In this document: positions 26,406 through 36,416 of the stretch, piece by piece
Numbering within the stretch: the stretch's first letter is position 1
Layout: every line of letters begins with the position of its first letter
NCBI RefSeq assembly: GCF_014202075.1
Contig: NZ_JACHFZ010000007.1
Span: forward strand, 32,080 to 96,079
Direction: 5' to 3'
DNA length: 64,000 nucleotides
From: Brevundimonas basaltis
GTDB lineage: Bacteria > Pseudomonadota > Alphaproteobacteria > Caulobacterales > Caulobacteraceae
Notes under the pieces: generated by a model
Database searches by the model: none
The model's input: only the letters and a program-made list of their open reading frames with translations
What the model was told of the DNA's origin: nothing
Program-made: the position numbers and the translations under genes

Positions 26406-26749
26406 GACGCGTCCTCCGCATCTTCATGGCCGTCGACGTGATCCACGCCGGTCTCGAGGAAGGTGCGCAGCGCCAGCACCACCACGAAGGCGGTCATGCC
26501 GAAGGCGATGACGATGGCGGTCAGCACCAGGGCCTGGGGCAGGGGGTCGGTATAGGCCTCCGCCGCCTTGTCGTAGATCGGCGGCCGGTCGATCACCAGC
26601 CGGCCCATGGCGAACAGGAACAGGTTGATCGCATAGGACAGGAAGGCCAGTCCCAGCACCACCGGGAAGGTTCGTCCGCGCAGCACCAGATAGACTCCGG
26701 CGGCGGTCAGGACGGCGATGGCCGAGGCGACGAGCAACTCCATGGTCAT
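26402..26749 (-). CDS. mrpC: Mrp-type Na+/H+ antiporter subunit C
   Basis: A 115-residue three-helix protein related to NuoK: GVYLVLRGRTFPVVLGLAFLSYAINLFLFAMGRL and DPLPQALVLTAIVIAFGMTAFVVVLALR are the family segments. A short acidic C-terminal tail (DHVDGHEDAEDAS) follows the last helix. Four-base overlaps join it to mrpA and mrpD. Confidence 0.94.
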   Translation of the reverse strand: MTMELLVASAIAVLTAAGVYLVLRGRTFPVVLGLAFLSYAINLFLFAMGRLVIDRPPIYDKAAEAYTDPLPQALVLTAIVIAFGMTAFVVVLALRTFLETGVDHVDGHEDAEDAS

Positions 26750-29610
26750 TGGCCGGCCTCCGTCGGCGCTGCGGCGGGCGTGCGCGACGGGTCGACGTCC
26801 ATCGCCTCCAGCGTCTCCAGCGGCGGCTGCTTTTCCGCGCTCTGGGCCACCCGCGACAGCTGGGCGAGGGCCAGCATCACCGCCCCGATCACGGTCAGGG
26901 CCACGCCGATGTCGAACAGCATGGCCGTGGCCAGCTCGATTTCCCCGATCAGCGGCAGGTGAAAATAGTCGAAGGCGCTGGTCAGGAACGGCGCCCCGAA
27001 CAGCAGCGAGCCGAGGCCCGTGGCGGCGGCGGTCAGCACCCCCGCGCCGATCAGGCTGTGATGGTCGGCCCGCAGGCGCCGGTCCGCGAAGCTGTAGCCC
27101 GAGGCCATGTACTGCATCAGGATGGCGATCGAGATCACCAGTCCGGCGATGAAGCCGCCGCCCGGCTGGTTATGCCCCCTCAGGAAGATGTACAGCCCCA
27201 CCGCCACGGCCAGCGGCAGCAGCAGGCGCGTGGCCACGACCAGCATCATCGGGTGGTGCTCGGGCGATCGCACCGTGTCGGGCTTCCACGCCGCCACCCG
27301 CCGGCCGCTGGCCCCGGTCCCGACCGTCTCCAGCAGCGAGAATATGCCCAGCGCCGCGATGCCCAGCACGATGATCTCGCCGAAGGTGTCGAAGCCGCGG
27401 AAGTCGACGAGGATGACATTGACCACATTGGTCCCGCCGCCGCCGGAATAGGCGTTGTCCCAGAAATAGCCCGAGATGCTGTCCAGGGGCCGGGTCATCA
27501 CCGCCCAGGCCGCGCCGCCGACGCCGAGGCCGGCGACACAGGCCACTGCGCCGTCGCGGATGCGCCGCCACGGCGGGGTCTCGGCCGGCGTGGTCTTGGG
27601 CAGCAGATTGAGCGCCAGCAGCATCAGCAGGATGGTCACCACCTCGACCGAGATCTGGGTCAGGGCCAGGTCAGGGGCCGACAGATGGGCGAAGGCCAGC
27701 GAGATGATCAGCCCGACGATGCCGATGTAGATCAGCGAGACGTAGCGCGCGCGGTGGAACAGGACGACCAGTCCCGTGGCCGTCACCAGGGCGATCCAGC
27801 CGGCCACGGCGGCCGCCGACGCGGGCACGCCTGGCCGCTCGCCTCCCGCATAGTCGGCGCTGAGGAAGCCGGCGATGCCGACCACCGCCGCGGTCGCGAT
27901 CAGCGCCGCCATGGCTCGCTGCAGCGAGCCGTTGTGAATCGCGTTGACGCCGCGTCGCGACAGGGTCGCCGCCCCCGCCACCCCGGCGTCGAACAGGGTC
28001 TTGGCCCGGGGCAGGGGCATGGCCTCGAACAACCGCGCCAGCCGCCCGTGAACCACCAAGGCCAGGGCGCCGACGGCGATGGCGATGACGCTCATGAACA
28101 GGGCGGGCGTCACCCCGTGCCACAGAGCCAGGTGAACGTGTGGCGCCGCGCCGTTGGTCACCACCTCCGCCACCGCATCCACCAGCGGGCCGGCGAACAG
28201 AGCCGGGGCCAGGCCGATGGCCACGACCAGCGCCGTCAGCACCGCCGGCGGCCCCCACAGGCCAATGCCCGGATCATGCGGCGTCTTGGGATAGTCGTCC
28301 CGGCGCGGTCCGAAATAGACATGGACGATGTAGCGCAGCGAATAGGCCACCGACAGCGTCGCCCCGAGCGTCGCCAGCACCGGAAACACCCACGGCTGGC
28401 CCAGCCAGACGGTGTGCGCCGCCTCCTCCAGCATCATTTCCTTGGAGATGAAGCCGTTCAGCGGCGGGACCCCGGCCATCGATAGCCCGGCGATCAGCGC
28501 CAGCGTGCCGGCGATCGGCATCAGGCCGAACAGCCCGCCCAGCCGCTTCAGATCGCGCGTCCCCGCCTCGTGGTCGACGATGCCCGCGTTCAGGAACAGC
28601 GCCGCCTTGAAGGTCGCGTGATTGATGATGTGGAAGACCCCGACCAGCGCCGCCATCGGCGTGCCGATGCCGAACAGCAGGGTCAGGAAGCCCAGGTGGC
28701 TGACCGTCGAATAGGCCAGCAGCCCCTTCAGATCGTCCTTGAACAGGGCCACCCAGGCGGCGAACACCATGGTCACGAGCCCGGTCGTGGCCACGATCAG
28801 GAACCAGGCCTCGGTCCCCGCCAGCACCGGCCACAGCCGCGCCAGCATGAACACGCCGGCCTTCACCATGGTCGCCGAATGCAGATAGGCGCTGACCGGC
28901 GTCGGGGCGGCCATGGCGTGCGGCAGCCAGAAGTGGAACGGGAACTGCGCCGACTTGGTGAAGCAGCCGCCGAGGATCAGCAGCAGGGCCGGCAGGTACA
29001 GCGGTGAGGCCTGGATCAGCTCGCGCTGCTGCAGGATCACGGTCAGATCGTAGGATCCCGCGATATGGCCGAGGATCATCAGACCGCCGATCAGGGCCAG
29101 GCCGCCGCCGCCGGTGACGAACAGCGCCATCCGCGCGCCCTGCCGCGCCTCGGCCGAGTGACGCCAGAAGCCGATCAGCAGGAAGGACGACAGGCTGGTC
29201 AGCTCCCAGAAGATCAGCAGCAGCAGCACGTTGTCCGACAGGACGATGCCCAGCATCGCCCCCTGGAACAGCAGCAGATAGGTGAAGAACCGGCCCATCG
29301 GATCGGCCGCCGCGAGGTAGAAGCGGGCGTAGATGATGATCAGCAGGCCGATGCCGAGGATCATCCCCGCGAACATCAGTCCCAGCGGGTCGAGGAACAG
29401 GTTGGCGTTCAGCCCGAGGGCCGGGATCCACGGCACGCCGGCCCGCACCGTCTCCCCGTCCATCACCCCCGGCGCCATGCCCGCCAGCACGACCAGCGCC
29501 GCCAGGGTCACGGCGCCGGCGGCGAGGGCGGCGGCGTTACGGCCACGCCGGATGGCGAGCGCCGGGGCGAGGGCTCCGATCAATGGAAGAAGGGCGAGCA
29601 GAAAGAGCAA
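26746..29610 (-). CDS. mrpA: Mrp-type Na+/H+ antiporter fused subunits A and B
   Basis: A 954-residue membrane protein. Residues 1 to about 780 are MrpA, related to NuoL: LIIYARFYLAAADPMGRFFTYLLLFQGAMLG, FWELTSLSSFLLIGFW, KSAQFPFHFWLPHAMAAPTPVSAYLHSATMVKAG. The C-terminal portion (RLLLPLAVAVGLYIFLRGHNQPGGGFIAGLV and the helices after it) is a fused MrpB. The start is TTG at 29610 with GAGG at ribosome-binding distance. It is the first gene of the operon, so the promoter lies in the 440 bases upstream. Confidence 0.93.
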   Translation of the reverse strand: MLFLLALLPLIGALAPALAIRRGRNAAALAAGAVTLAALVVLAGMAPGVMDGETVRAGVPWIPALGLNANLFLDPLGLMFAGMILGIGLLIIIYARFYLAAADPMGRFFTYLLLFQGAMLGIVLSDNVLLLLIFWELTSLSSFLLIGFWRHSAEARQGARMALFVTGGGGLALIGGLMILGHIAGSYDLTVILQQRELIQASPLYLPALLLILGGCFTKSAQFPFHFWLPHAMAAPTPVSAYLHSATMVKAGVFMLARLWPVLAGTEAWFLIVATTGLVTMVFAAWVALFKDDLKGLLAYSTVSHLGFLTLLFGIGTPMAALVGVFHIINHATFKAALFLNAGIVDHEAGTRDLKRLGGLFGLMPIAGTLALIAGLSMAGVPPLNGFISKEMMLEEAAHTVWLGQPWVFPVLATLGATLSVAYSLRYIVHVYFGPRRDDYPKTPHDPGIGLWGPPAVLTALVVAIGLAPALFAGPLVDAVAEVVTNGAAPHVHLALWHGVTPALFMSVIAIAVGALALVVHGRLARLFEAMPLPRAKTLFDAGVAGAATLSRRGVNAIHNGSLQRAMAALIATAAVVGIAGFLSADYAGGERPGVPASAAAVAGWIALVTATGLVVLFHRARYVSLIYIGIVGLIISLAFAHLSAPDLALTQISVEVVTILLMLLALNLLPKTTPAETPPWRRIRDGAVACVAGLGVGGAAWAVMTRPLDSISGYFWDNAYSGGGGTNVVNVILVDFRGFDTFGEIIVLGIAALGIFSLLETVGTGASGRRVAAWKPDTVRSPEHHPMMLVVATRLLLPLAVAVGLYIFLRGHNQPGGGFIAGLVISIAILMQYMASGYSFADRRLRADHHSLIGAGVLTAAATGLGSLLFGAPFLTSAFDYFHLPLIGEIELATAMLFDIGVALTVIGAVMLALAQLSRVAQSAEKQPPLETLEAMDVDPSRTPAAAPTEAGQ

Positions 29611-30052
29611 GAATCGGCCTCGGAAGCGTCACACAGGCGGGGCGCGGGCCGGTCTTGATAGAGGGTGGCGGCGCGGATTTCTCCCCCCTCGCGCCGTTTT
29701 TTCGGCGAAGTATCGCCGCAGGCCGATCGGCGCGGCGCCGGCTGCCCGGCGCCCCGACCGGCGCAACACTCGCGCCATGGGAACGATTTCGCCCGTGGCG
29801 GGGCCAATACTGGCCCACACAGGGGCGAATATTGACCTAAGGTCATCGGTTTCTGTCGCTTTTGCGTCACAGTCTGGCTTGCGCCACGGCTGAAATGAGG
29901 CCGCGCCGGGCCCCGATGCTTGTGGCGGAGTCCCGCTTGGATTACCCCGAATGCTGGAGTTTCCGCGCTCCGCAAGAAGGGCGCGGGCCAGGGATCAGGA
30001 AACGCCGCGGCGACCGGACACCGGGCGCCCCGGCCATTGTCGGGGAGCGACC
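29611..30052. other. 442-base divergent intergenic region, mrpA to TonB-dependent receptor
   Basis: No gene is convincing here, although several short frames are open because of the high GC. It must hold the minus-strand promoter of the Mrp operon and the plus-strand promoter of the receptor gene. A relatively AT-rich patch at about 29825-29880 (around TATTGACCTAAGGTCATCGG, which contains the small palindrome TGACCTAAGGTCA) is a candidate operator or promoter. No iron-box or riboswitch was recognised. Confidence 0.5.
29833..29845. promoter_or_regulatory. TGACCTAAGGTCA palindrome upstream of the receptor gene
   Basis: The 13-base sequence TGACCTAAGGTCA consists of the perfect half-sites TGACCT and AGGTCA around a central A. 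It sits in an AT-richer stretch about 210 bases before the receptor start and 225 bases before mrpA. Such a symmetric motif suits a dimeric repressor, but no known factor can be assigned from sequence. Confidence 0.4.
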
Positions 30053-32671
30053 ATGCGCCTTACCAACCTTCTTCGCACCACTGCGTCCGCCGCCGTCGTC
30101 GGCGCCGTCGCCTTCGGCTTCGCCGGAGCCGCCTCGGCCCAGGATGCGCCCCAGGAGCGCGCCACCGTCGACGACATCATCGTCACCGCCCAGAAGCGCG
30201 AGCAGAACCTGCAGGACGTGCCCATCGTGGTCACCAGCCTGTCGCAGGAAGTGCTCGAGGACGCCGGCGTTCGCGACATCAAGGACCTGCAGATCCTCAC
30301 CCCCGGCATGACGGTCACCTCGACCTCGTCGGAAGCCTCGACCACCGCCCGTATCCGCGGCGTCGGCACGGTCGGCGACAACCCCGGCCTGGAAAGCTCG
30401 GTCGGCGTGGTCATCGACGGCGTCTACCGTTCGCGCAACTCGGTCGGCTTCGGCGACCTCGGCGAACTGCAGCGCATCGAGGTCCTGAAGGGCCCGCAGG
30501 GCACGCTGTTCGGCAAGAACACCTCGGCCGGCGTCATCAACATCATCACCGAGGCCCCGTCGTTCACTCCGGGCTTCAGGGCCGAGGCCACCGTCGGCAA
30601 CTACGGCGCCATGGCCGTGTCGGGCTCGGTCACCGGCCCGATCAGCGACACCCTGGCCTTCCGCCTGTACGCCGGCCGCCGGCTGCGCGACGGCTTCATG
30701 GAAATCGACACCGGTGACGGCCCGCGCACCAACACCGACGACAACAACCAGGACTTCGGCACCGTCCGCGGTCAACTGCTGTGGCTGCCGAACGACAACA
30801 CCTCGATCCGCTTCATCGCCGACTACTCGTCGCGCGACGAATACTGCTGCATCGGCACCCAGATCCGCACCGGCCCGACCTATCCGTTCATCGACGGCCT
30901 TTCCAACGGCACCGGCCAGCGTCCGCCTGCGGCCGGCTTCGGCCCGCTGCCGTTCTCGCGCACCGGCTACGCCAACCGCGACAGCGGTCAGGAGGTCGAG
31001 GACAAGGGCTGGTCGCTCGAGGCCAACGTCGACATGCCGTCGTTCCTCGGCGGCTCGACCCTGACCTCCGTCTCCTCGTGGCGCAAGTGGACGTCCAGCC
31101 TCGGCCACGAGATCGACTACACCGGCGCCGACATCGCCTACCGCGAACAGGACGGCGAGTTCGGATTCGATGTCGAGAATACGACCCAGGAGTTCCGCCT
31201 CGCCGGCGCAACCGACAGCCTCGACTGGCTGGTCGGCCTCTTCGTCACCAATGAGCAGATCGGTCGCGCCGACAGCTGGTATCTGGGTGCGGACTACACC
31301 CCCTTCCTGTCCTTCCTGCTCAGCGCCCGCATCAACGCGGTCAACCCGGCCCTTCCGGTCAGCCCCGCGACCATCGGCTGCTACACCCGGCCCGGCCAGA
31401 CCGCTGCGGGTTTCGGCGGCTGTCTCGCCACCGGCGGCATGTCGCCGGCCGGTCCGACGGCGGCGACCGGCCCCGGCTTCGTCGTCGGTCAGGCCTACCG
31501 GGACAACTACGAACAGGATTCGAACTCGTTCGCCCTGTTCACCAACAACACCTGGCACGTCACCGACGCCTTCGACCTGACCCTCGGCCTGCGTTACACC
31601 ATCGATGAGAAGAAGCTGCGGGGCCAGCAGACCAACACCAACGGCAACGGCACGACCTGCAGCGCGGCGCTGGCCAACTCCGGCGCGATCGGCGCGGTTC
31701 TCGGGGCCAACACCCCGACCGTCCTCGCCACCATCTGCCTGCCGTGGGCCAACTCGGCCTTCAACAACCGCTCCGTCTCCGAAAAGTTCGACGACAGCGA
31801 GCTCAGCGGCACGGTCAAGGCGTCCTACCGCATCAACCCGTCGGTCCTGACCTATCTGTCGTACGCCCGCGGCTACAAGAGCTTCGGCTACAACCTGGAC
31901 CGCGTGCAGTCGGGCATCACCCCGGCCGCCTCGACCCTGTTCCCGTCGGAAGTGGTGGACAGCTATGAAGCCGGCGTGAAGATGACGCTGCTGGATCGCA
32001 CCCTGCTGCTGAACGCCACCTATTTCGACCAGACGTTCGACGACTTCCAGCTCAACACCTTCCTCGGCACCGCCTTCGTGGTGGAGTCGATCCCCGAGCT
32101 CACCTCGCGCGGCGTCGACGCCGACTTCCTGTGGTTCTCGCCGGTCGAAGGCCTGAGCTTCCAGGGCGGCGTCACCTGGACCGACGCCAAGTACGGCAAC
32201 TTCACCGCCGCCGACCTCGCCGCGCCGGGCAACTTCCCGCAGCTGTCCCTGCTGCCGGGAGCCCGCGCATCGTTTGCGCCGGAATGGTCGTCGACCTTGG
32301 CGATCAACTTCGACCGCAACATCGGCGACGACGTCCGCATCGGCTTCAGCCTCGCCGGCAAATATATGAGCGACTACAACACCGGCTCCGACCTGCTGCC
32401 CGCCAAGCAGCAGGACGCCTACACCACGCTGAACGGCCGCTTCCTGGTCGGCAGCGCGGATGAGCGCTGGACGGCCGAGTTCTGGGTCCAGAACCTGACC
32501 GACGAGGAGTACATCCAGGTCGCTTACAACGCCCCGCTGCAAGGCTCGGCGTTCCAGAGCACGGTCCAGCCCAACGGCACATATTACAACCCGGCGCTGG
32601 ACAGCCAGACCTACGACGCCTTCTTGGGCGCGCCGCGCACCTACGGCGCGACCCTGCGCTTCAAATACTGA
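30053..32671 (+). CDS. TonB-dependent outer-membrane receptor
   Basis: An 872-residue receptor. A signal peptide ends at AASAQD (about residue 29). The plug domain starts with VDDIIVTAQKREQNLQDVPIVVT, continues with IRGVGTVGDNPGLESSVGVVIDGVYRSRN and LKGPQGTLFGKNTSAGVINIIT, and a 22-strand barrel follows, closing with the terminal YGATLRFKY. This is the broad Caulobacter/Sphingomonas receptor type; its substrate (siderophore, sugar, vitamin or other) cannot be inferred, and no transporter or regulator gene is adjacent. ATG 30053 follows GGGAG. A strong terminator lies directly downstream. Confidence 0.95.
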   Translation: MRLTNLLRTTASAAVVGAVAFGFAGAASAQDAPQERATVDDIIVTAQKREQNLQDVPIVVTSLSQEVLEDAGVRDIKDLQILTPGMTVTSTSSEASTTARIRGVGTVGDNPGLESSVGVVIDGVYRSRNSVGFGDLGELQRIEVLKGPQGTLFGKNTSAGVINIITEAPSFTPGFRAEATVGNYGAMAVSGSVTGPISDTLAFRLYAGRRLRDGFMEIDTGDGPRTNTDDNNQDFGTVRGQLLWLPNDNTSIRFIADYSSRDEYCCIGTQIRTGPTYPFIDGLSNGTGQRPPAAGFGPLPFSRTGYANRDSGQEVEDKGWSLEANVDMPSFLGGSTLTSVSSWRKWTSSLGHEIDYTGADIAYREQDGEFGFDVENTTQEFRLAGATDSLDWLVGLFVTNEQIGRADSWYLGADYTPFLSFLLSARINAVNPALPVSPATIGCYTRPGQTAAGFGGCLATGGMSPAGPTAATGPGFVVGQAYRDNYEQDSNSFALFTNNTWHVTDAFDLTLGLRYTIDEKKLRGQQTNTNGNGTTCSAALANSGAIGAVLGANTPTVLATICLPWANSAFNNRSVSEKFDDSELSGTVKASYRINPSVLTYLSYARGYKSFGYNLDRVQSGITPAASTLFPSEVVDSYEAGVKMTLLDRTLLLNATYFDQTFDDFQLNTFLGTAFVVESIPELTSRGVDADFLWFSPVEGLSFQGGVTWTDAKYGNFTAADLAAPGNFPQLSLLPGARASFAPEWSSTLAINFDRNIGDDVRIGFSLAGKYMSDYNTGSDLLPAKQQDAYTTLNGRFLVGSADERWTAEFWVQNLTDEEYIQVAYNAPLQGSAFQSTVQPNGTYYNPALDSQTYDAFLGAPRTYGATLRFKY

Positions 32672-32698
32672 TCACCGCCGCGGGGCGGAACGGCACAG

Positions 32699-32726
32699 CC
32701 GGCCGGGGGAAACCCCGGCCGGTTTT
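32699..32726 (+). terminator. Intrinsic terminator after the receptor gene
   Basis: A perfect 10-bp stem, CCGGCCGGGG paired with CCCCGGCCGG (32699-32708 and 32713-32722), closes a GAAA tetraloop and is followed by TTTT. It lies 28 bases past the receptor stop. Confidence 0.9.
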
Positions 32727-32862
32727 GCTTTGCCCGTCGAGCGTCGCGCGCGTCACACGGCCAGCTTCACCCGGCTGTCGCCGCGGCGCGGCCTGACCTC
32801 CAGCGGTGGACAGTCGCCGACGAGAGGCTAGTCTCCCGAAAAGCTGCAATCGGGAGGAAGGC

Positions 32863-33267
32863 ATGCGCACGCTGCGACGATCCGCTGTGATCCTGGCCGG
32901 GGTCGCCCTGGCCTCGCCGGCTGGCCCCGTGTCGGCCCAGGCCCAGTCGCCCTCCGGCGCCAGCTGCGCCAGCGCGGCGGCCAAGGGCAACCGGCCGCCG
33001 GCCGCCAGTCTGCAATCCACCGCCTCAAGCGTCGGAGAGACCGCCGATCGCGCGGTTACCCTGACGGTGGCCGCGACCGACCCGGACAGGGATGAACTGA
33101 CGTACGACTACAACGTCACGGGCGGCCGCCTCATAGGCGCGGGTTCCACCGTCCGCTGGGACCTGCGCGGCGTCCAGCCGCGGACCTACACCGTGACTGT
33201 AACCGTCGACGACGGCAGGGGTTGTTCCGCCTCTGACAGCCTCAACGTCTCGGTCGACCGCTGGTGA
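32863..33267 (+). CDS. Secreted protein with one Ig/PKD-like domain
   Basis: A 134-residue protein with a signal peptide (LRRSAVILAGVALASPAGPVSAQA) and a single beta-sandwich-like domain in residues 45-134: RPPAASLQSTASSVGETADRAVTLTVAATDPDRDELTYDYNVTGG and TYTVTVTVDDGRGCSASDSLNVSV. This resembles PKD or cadherin-like repeats seen at the ends of OmpA-family proteins, but no OmpA domain follows, so it stands alone. Two cysteines could form a disulfide. The start is fixed by GGGAGGAAGG just upstream. Function unknown. Confidence 0.75.
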   Translation: MRTLRRSAVILAGVALASPAGPVSAQAQSPSGASCASAAAKGNRPPAASLQSTASSVGETADRAVTLTVAATDPDRDELTYDYNVTGGRLIGAGSTVRWDLRGVQPRTYTVTVTVDDGRGCSASDSLNVSVDRW

Positions 33268-33336
33268 CACGCCTTCGGCGCGGGCGAACAGGAGGCACGC
33301 CCCTGGCCCCTGGTCCCTGCCCGCCTCGAGCTGTCC

Positions 33337-36300
33337 CTAATCCGCCTCCGCCGGCTTCGGCTGGCCCGGCGTCTGGCGCTGGCCCTCGAACATCCGGTGC
33401 ATGCGCCGCACGAAGAAGCCGGCGATGTCGTCGACGATGGTGAAGATGGCCGGGATGTAGAGCAGCGAGAGGAAGGTCGAGGTGATCAAGCCGCCGATCA
33501 CCGCAATGGCCATCGGCTGACGGAAGGCGACGTCGGCCCCCAGGCCGATGGCGATCGGCATCATGCCGGCGCCCATGGCCACGGTGGTCATGATGATCGG
33601 CCGGGCCCGCTTGTGGGCCGCGTCGAGCAGGGCTTCATGCCGGGTCATGCCGTCCTTGCGGGCCATGATCACATAGTCGACCAGCAGGATCGAGTTTTTG
33701 GCCGCGATCCCCATCAGCATCAGGATGCCGATCAGCGACGAGATCGAGAAACTCGATCCGACCAGCAACAGGCCGACGAAGGCGCCGCCGATGGCCAGCG
33801 GCAGGGCGGCCATGATGGTGACCGGCAGGGCGAAGCTGCGGAACAGCAGCACCAGCACCGCATACATCAGCAGCAGGCCCGAACCGAAGGCGATGGCGAA
33901 GCCGCTGACCATCTCGGCCAGGAACTCGGTGTCCCCCGACGGCACCTCGCGCACCCCCGCCGGCAAATTCTTGACCGACTCCAGCGCCCGGACCCGCGCA
34001 GCGGCCTCGCCGACGGTGATGCCGTCCAGTTCGGCGGTTATTGTGCCGATCCGCGACCGGTTGCGACGGCTGATTTCCGACGGACCCGCCCCGAAGGTGA
34101 CGTCCGCCACCGCCCCCAGCGGCACGGCTGAACCCGTCGCCGTCGGCACTCTCAGGTTCTCGATCACGGACAGGTCCTGGCGCGCCGCCTCGGCGAGCAT
34201 CAGCCGGATCGGAATCTGTCGGTCGCCCAGATTGTATTTCGGCAGGTTCTGCTCGACGTCGCCCAGCGTCGCCACCCGCACGGTCTGCGAAATGGCCCCG
34301 GTGGAGACCCCCATCAGCGCCGCCTGGTCGGGCTTGGGCGTGACCAGGATTTCCGGCCGTGCGATCGAGGCGGTGTTGACCACATTGGCCAGGCCGGGGA
34401 CGCCGCGCATCTCGGCCTCGACCGCGCGCGTCGCGGCCTCCAGCGCCGGACCGTTGTCGCTCAGCAGCGACAGGCTGTAGCGGGTCCCGTCCCCGGGCCC
34501 GCCGCCGCCGCCGCCGCCCGCGCCGATCCGGGCGCCCGGAACGTCACGGAACTGATCGACCATCAACCGGGTGAACGCCTGCTGGTCCAATCGCCGGTCG
34601 CCCTTGTCGACCAGATCGGCGGTGATCCGGGCGCTGGCCACGCTGATCGAACTGTAGACCGACTCCACCTCCGGGCGTTCGGCCAGCACGCGGGTGACCC
34701 GCTCGACCACGGCGTCGGTCTCCTGCAGCGTCGCGCCCGGCGGCAATTCGACGCTGAACGAGGCCCGCCCCTGATCGCCGGCGGGGAAGGGCTCGGCCGG
34801 CACCTGCATGCCGAGGAAGATCGAGACAGCGAAGATGACGATGCCGGCCGCGGCGACCTTCCAGCGGTGCCCCAGCGATATCCGCAGCGCCCTCAGATAG
34901 GGCGCCATCCAGAACGGATCGGCGTCGTGGTGTCTGGTCGAATGGCGCAGCAGATAGGCGCCCATCAGCGGCGTCAGCATCCGCGCCACGACCAGCGAGA
35001 AGAACACCGCCACACAGGCGGCGAGGGCGAAGGCGATGAAGAACTGGCCGATGATGCCGGGCATGAAGCCGACCGGGGCGAATACGGCGATGATGGTGGC
35101 CGTGGTCGCGACCACGGCCAGGCCGATTTCGTCGGAGGCCTCGATGGCCGCGTCATAGGGCGATTTGCCGTCGCGCATATGCCGGACGATGTTCTCGATC
35201 TCGACGATCGCGTCGTCGACAAGGATGCCGATGGTCAGCGACAGCGCCAGCAGGGTGACGCCGTTCAGCGTCTGCCCCGTCGCCGCCAGTACCGCGAATG
35301 TGGGGATCAGTGACAGCGGCAGGGCGACCGCGGCGATGATCGTCGCCCGCAGATCCCTCAGGAACAGGAACACCACCAGCACGGCCAGGGCGGCGCCGAT
35401 CAGCAGGGCCTCGACCGAGGCGATATAGCTTTCCTCGATATATTCGACATTGGAGGTGATCTGCTGGATCGAGACCGTCGGATTGGACTCGTCCAGTTCA
35501 GCGACGACCTCGCGCACCCGTTCGGCGACCTTGACCTCGCTCGCCCCTCGCGACCGCAGCATGTTGAAGGTGACGACCTGTTGACCGTCGTGGCGCGCGA
35601 AGGACCTCGGCTCGGACCAGGAGTCCTCGATCCGGCCGAGATCGCCCAGACGCACGCTGTCGCCGCCCGCCAGCGGGATGCGGGTTTCGCGCAGTTCTTC
35701 CAGCGAGTCCGCGGCGCCGGGAACGCGGATGGCGCGCTCCGATCCGGCCACGGTCACGCGGCCGCCCGGCAGGTCGCTGTTGGCCGACACCAGCGACTGG
35801 CTGACCTGGGCGGCGGTGACCCCGCGCGCCGCCAGACGGTCGGGATCGATCTCCACCCGGATCTCGCGGTCCACCCCGCCGCCGCGATTGACTTCGCCGA
35901 CGCCGGGGATGGCCAGCAAGGCGCGGCTGACCTCATTGTCGACGAACCAGCTCAGCTGCTCCGGCGACAGCGTCGGGGACTGCACCACATAGGTGATCAG
36001 GCTGTCGCCGGTGATGTCGATCCGCTGGACCGTCGGCTCCTGCATGTCCTGCGGCAGGGATGAGCGCAGGCGCGCCATGGCGTTGCGGACGTCGTTGGTG
36101 GCCCGCTCGACATCGGTGGCCAGTTCGAATTCGATGATCGTCGTCGAATAGCCGTCGCCGACCGTGGAATCGATCGACTTGACCCCGCCCAGCCCGACCA
36201 CCGCATCCTCGATCAGGCGGGTGACCTGGGTCTCCAGTTCGCTCGGCGCAGCGCCCGGTCGTCCCGCGCCGACGTAGATGATCGGGGCCTCGACGTCCGG

Positions 36301-36414
36301 ATTGTTGTTGATCCCCATGGTGCTGAAGCCGACCACGCCGGCGATGGTCAGGACGAGGAACAGCAGGATGACCGGGATCGGATTCCGGATGGACCAGGCG
36401 GAGATATTGTTCAT
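33337..36414 (-). CDS. RND efflux transporter, AcrB/HAE family permease
   Basis: A 1025-residue inner-membrane transporter with the two-fold repeat of 12 helices. Motifs include the N-terminal [25 protein letters not shown], the fourth-helix [25 protein letters not shown] with the proton-relay aspartates, and [24 protein letters not shown] late in the protein. A glycine run ([13 protein letters not shown]) lies in the second periplasmic loop. It starts 2 bases after the adaptor gene stop. No outer-membrane channel or regulator gene is nearby, so it must borrow a TolC-type partner. Substrate unknown. Confidence 0.95.
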   Translation of the reverse strand: MNNISAWSIRNPIPVILLFLVLTIAGVVGFSTMGINNNPDVEAPIIYVGAGRPGAAPSELETQVTRLIEDAVVGLGGVKSIDSTVGDGYSTTIIEFELATDVERATNDVRNAMARLRSSLPQDMQEPTVQRIDITGDSLITYVVQSPTLSPEQLSWFVDNEVSRALLAIPGVGEVNRGGGVDREIRVEIDPDRLAARGVTAAQVSQSLVSANSDLPGGRVTVAGSERAIRVPGAADSLEELRETRIPLAGGDSVRLGDLGRIEDSWSEPRSFARHDGQQVVTFNMLRSRGASEVKVAERVREVVAELDESNPTVSIQQITSNVEYIEESYIASVEALLIGAALAVLVVFLFLRDLRATIIAAVALPLSLIPTFAVLAATGQTLNGVTLLALSLTIGILVDDAIVEIENIVRHMRDGKSPYDAAIEASDEIGLAVVATTATIIAVFAPVGFMPGIIGQFFIAFALAACVAVFFSLVVARMLTPLMGAYLLRHSTRHHDADPFWMAPYLRALRISLGHRWKVAAAGIVIFAVSIFLGMQVPAEPFPAGDQGRASFSVELPPGATLQETDAVVERVTRVLAERPEVESVYSSISVASARITADLVDKGDRRLDQQAFTRLMVDQFRDVPGARIGAGGGGGGGPGDGTRYSLSLLSDNGPALEAATRAVEAEMRGVPGLANVVNTASIARPEILVTPKPDQAALMGVSTGAISQTVRVATLGDVEQNLPKYNLGDRQIPIRLMLAEAARQDLSVIENLRVPTATGSAVPLGAVADVTFGAGPSEISRRNRSRIGTITAELDGITVGEAAARVRALESVKNLPAGVREVPSGDTEFLAEMVSGFAIAFGSGLLLMYAVLVLLFRSFALPVTIMAALPLAIGGAFVGLLLVGSSFSISSLIGILMLMGIAAKNSILLVDYVIMARKDGMTRHEALLDAAHKRARPIIMTTVAMGAGMMPIAIGLGADVAFRQPMAIAVIGGLITSTFLSLLYIPAIFTIVDDIAGFFVRRMHRMFEGQRQTPGQPKPAEAD

Positions 36415-36416
36415 GG

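Noticed and set aside
24868..26427. Long upstream extension of the mrpE frame
   Set aside because: The extension is mrpD read in the wrong frame; the ATG at 24867 overlapping the mrpD stop gives the normal MrpE length.
29942..32542. 866-codon minus-strand open frame opposite the TonB-dependent receptor
   Set aside because: The receptor on the plus strand has clear plug and barrel motifs; the opposite frame has none.
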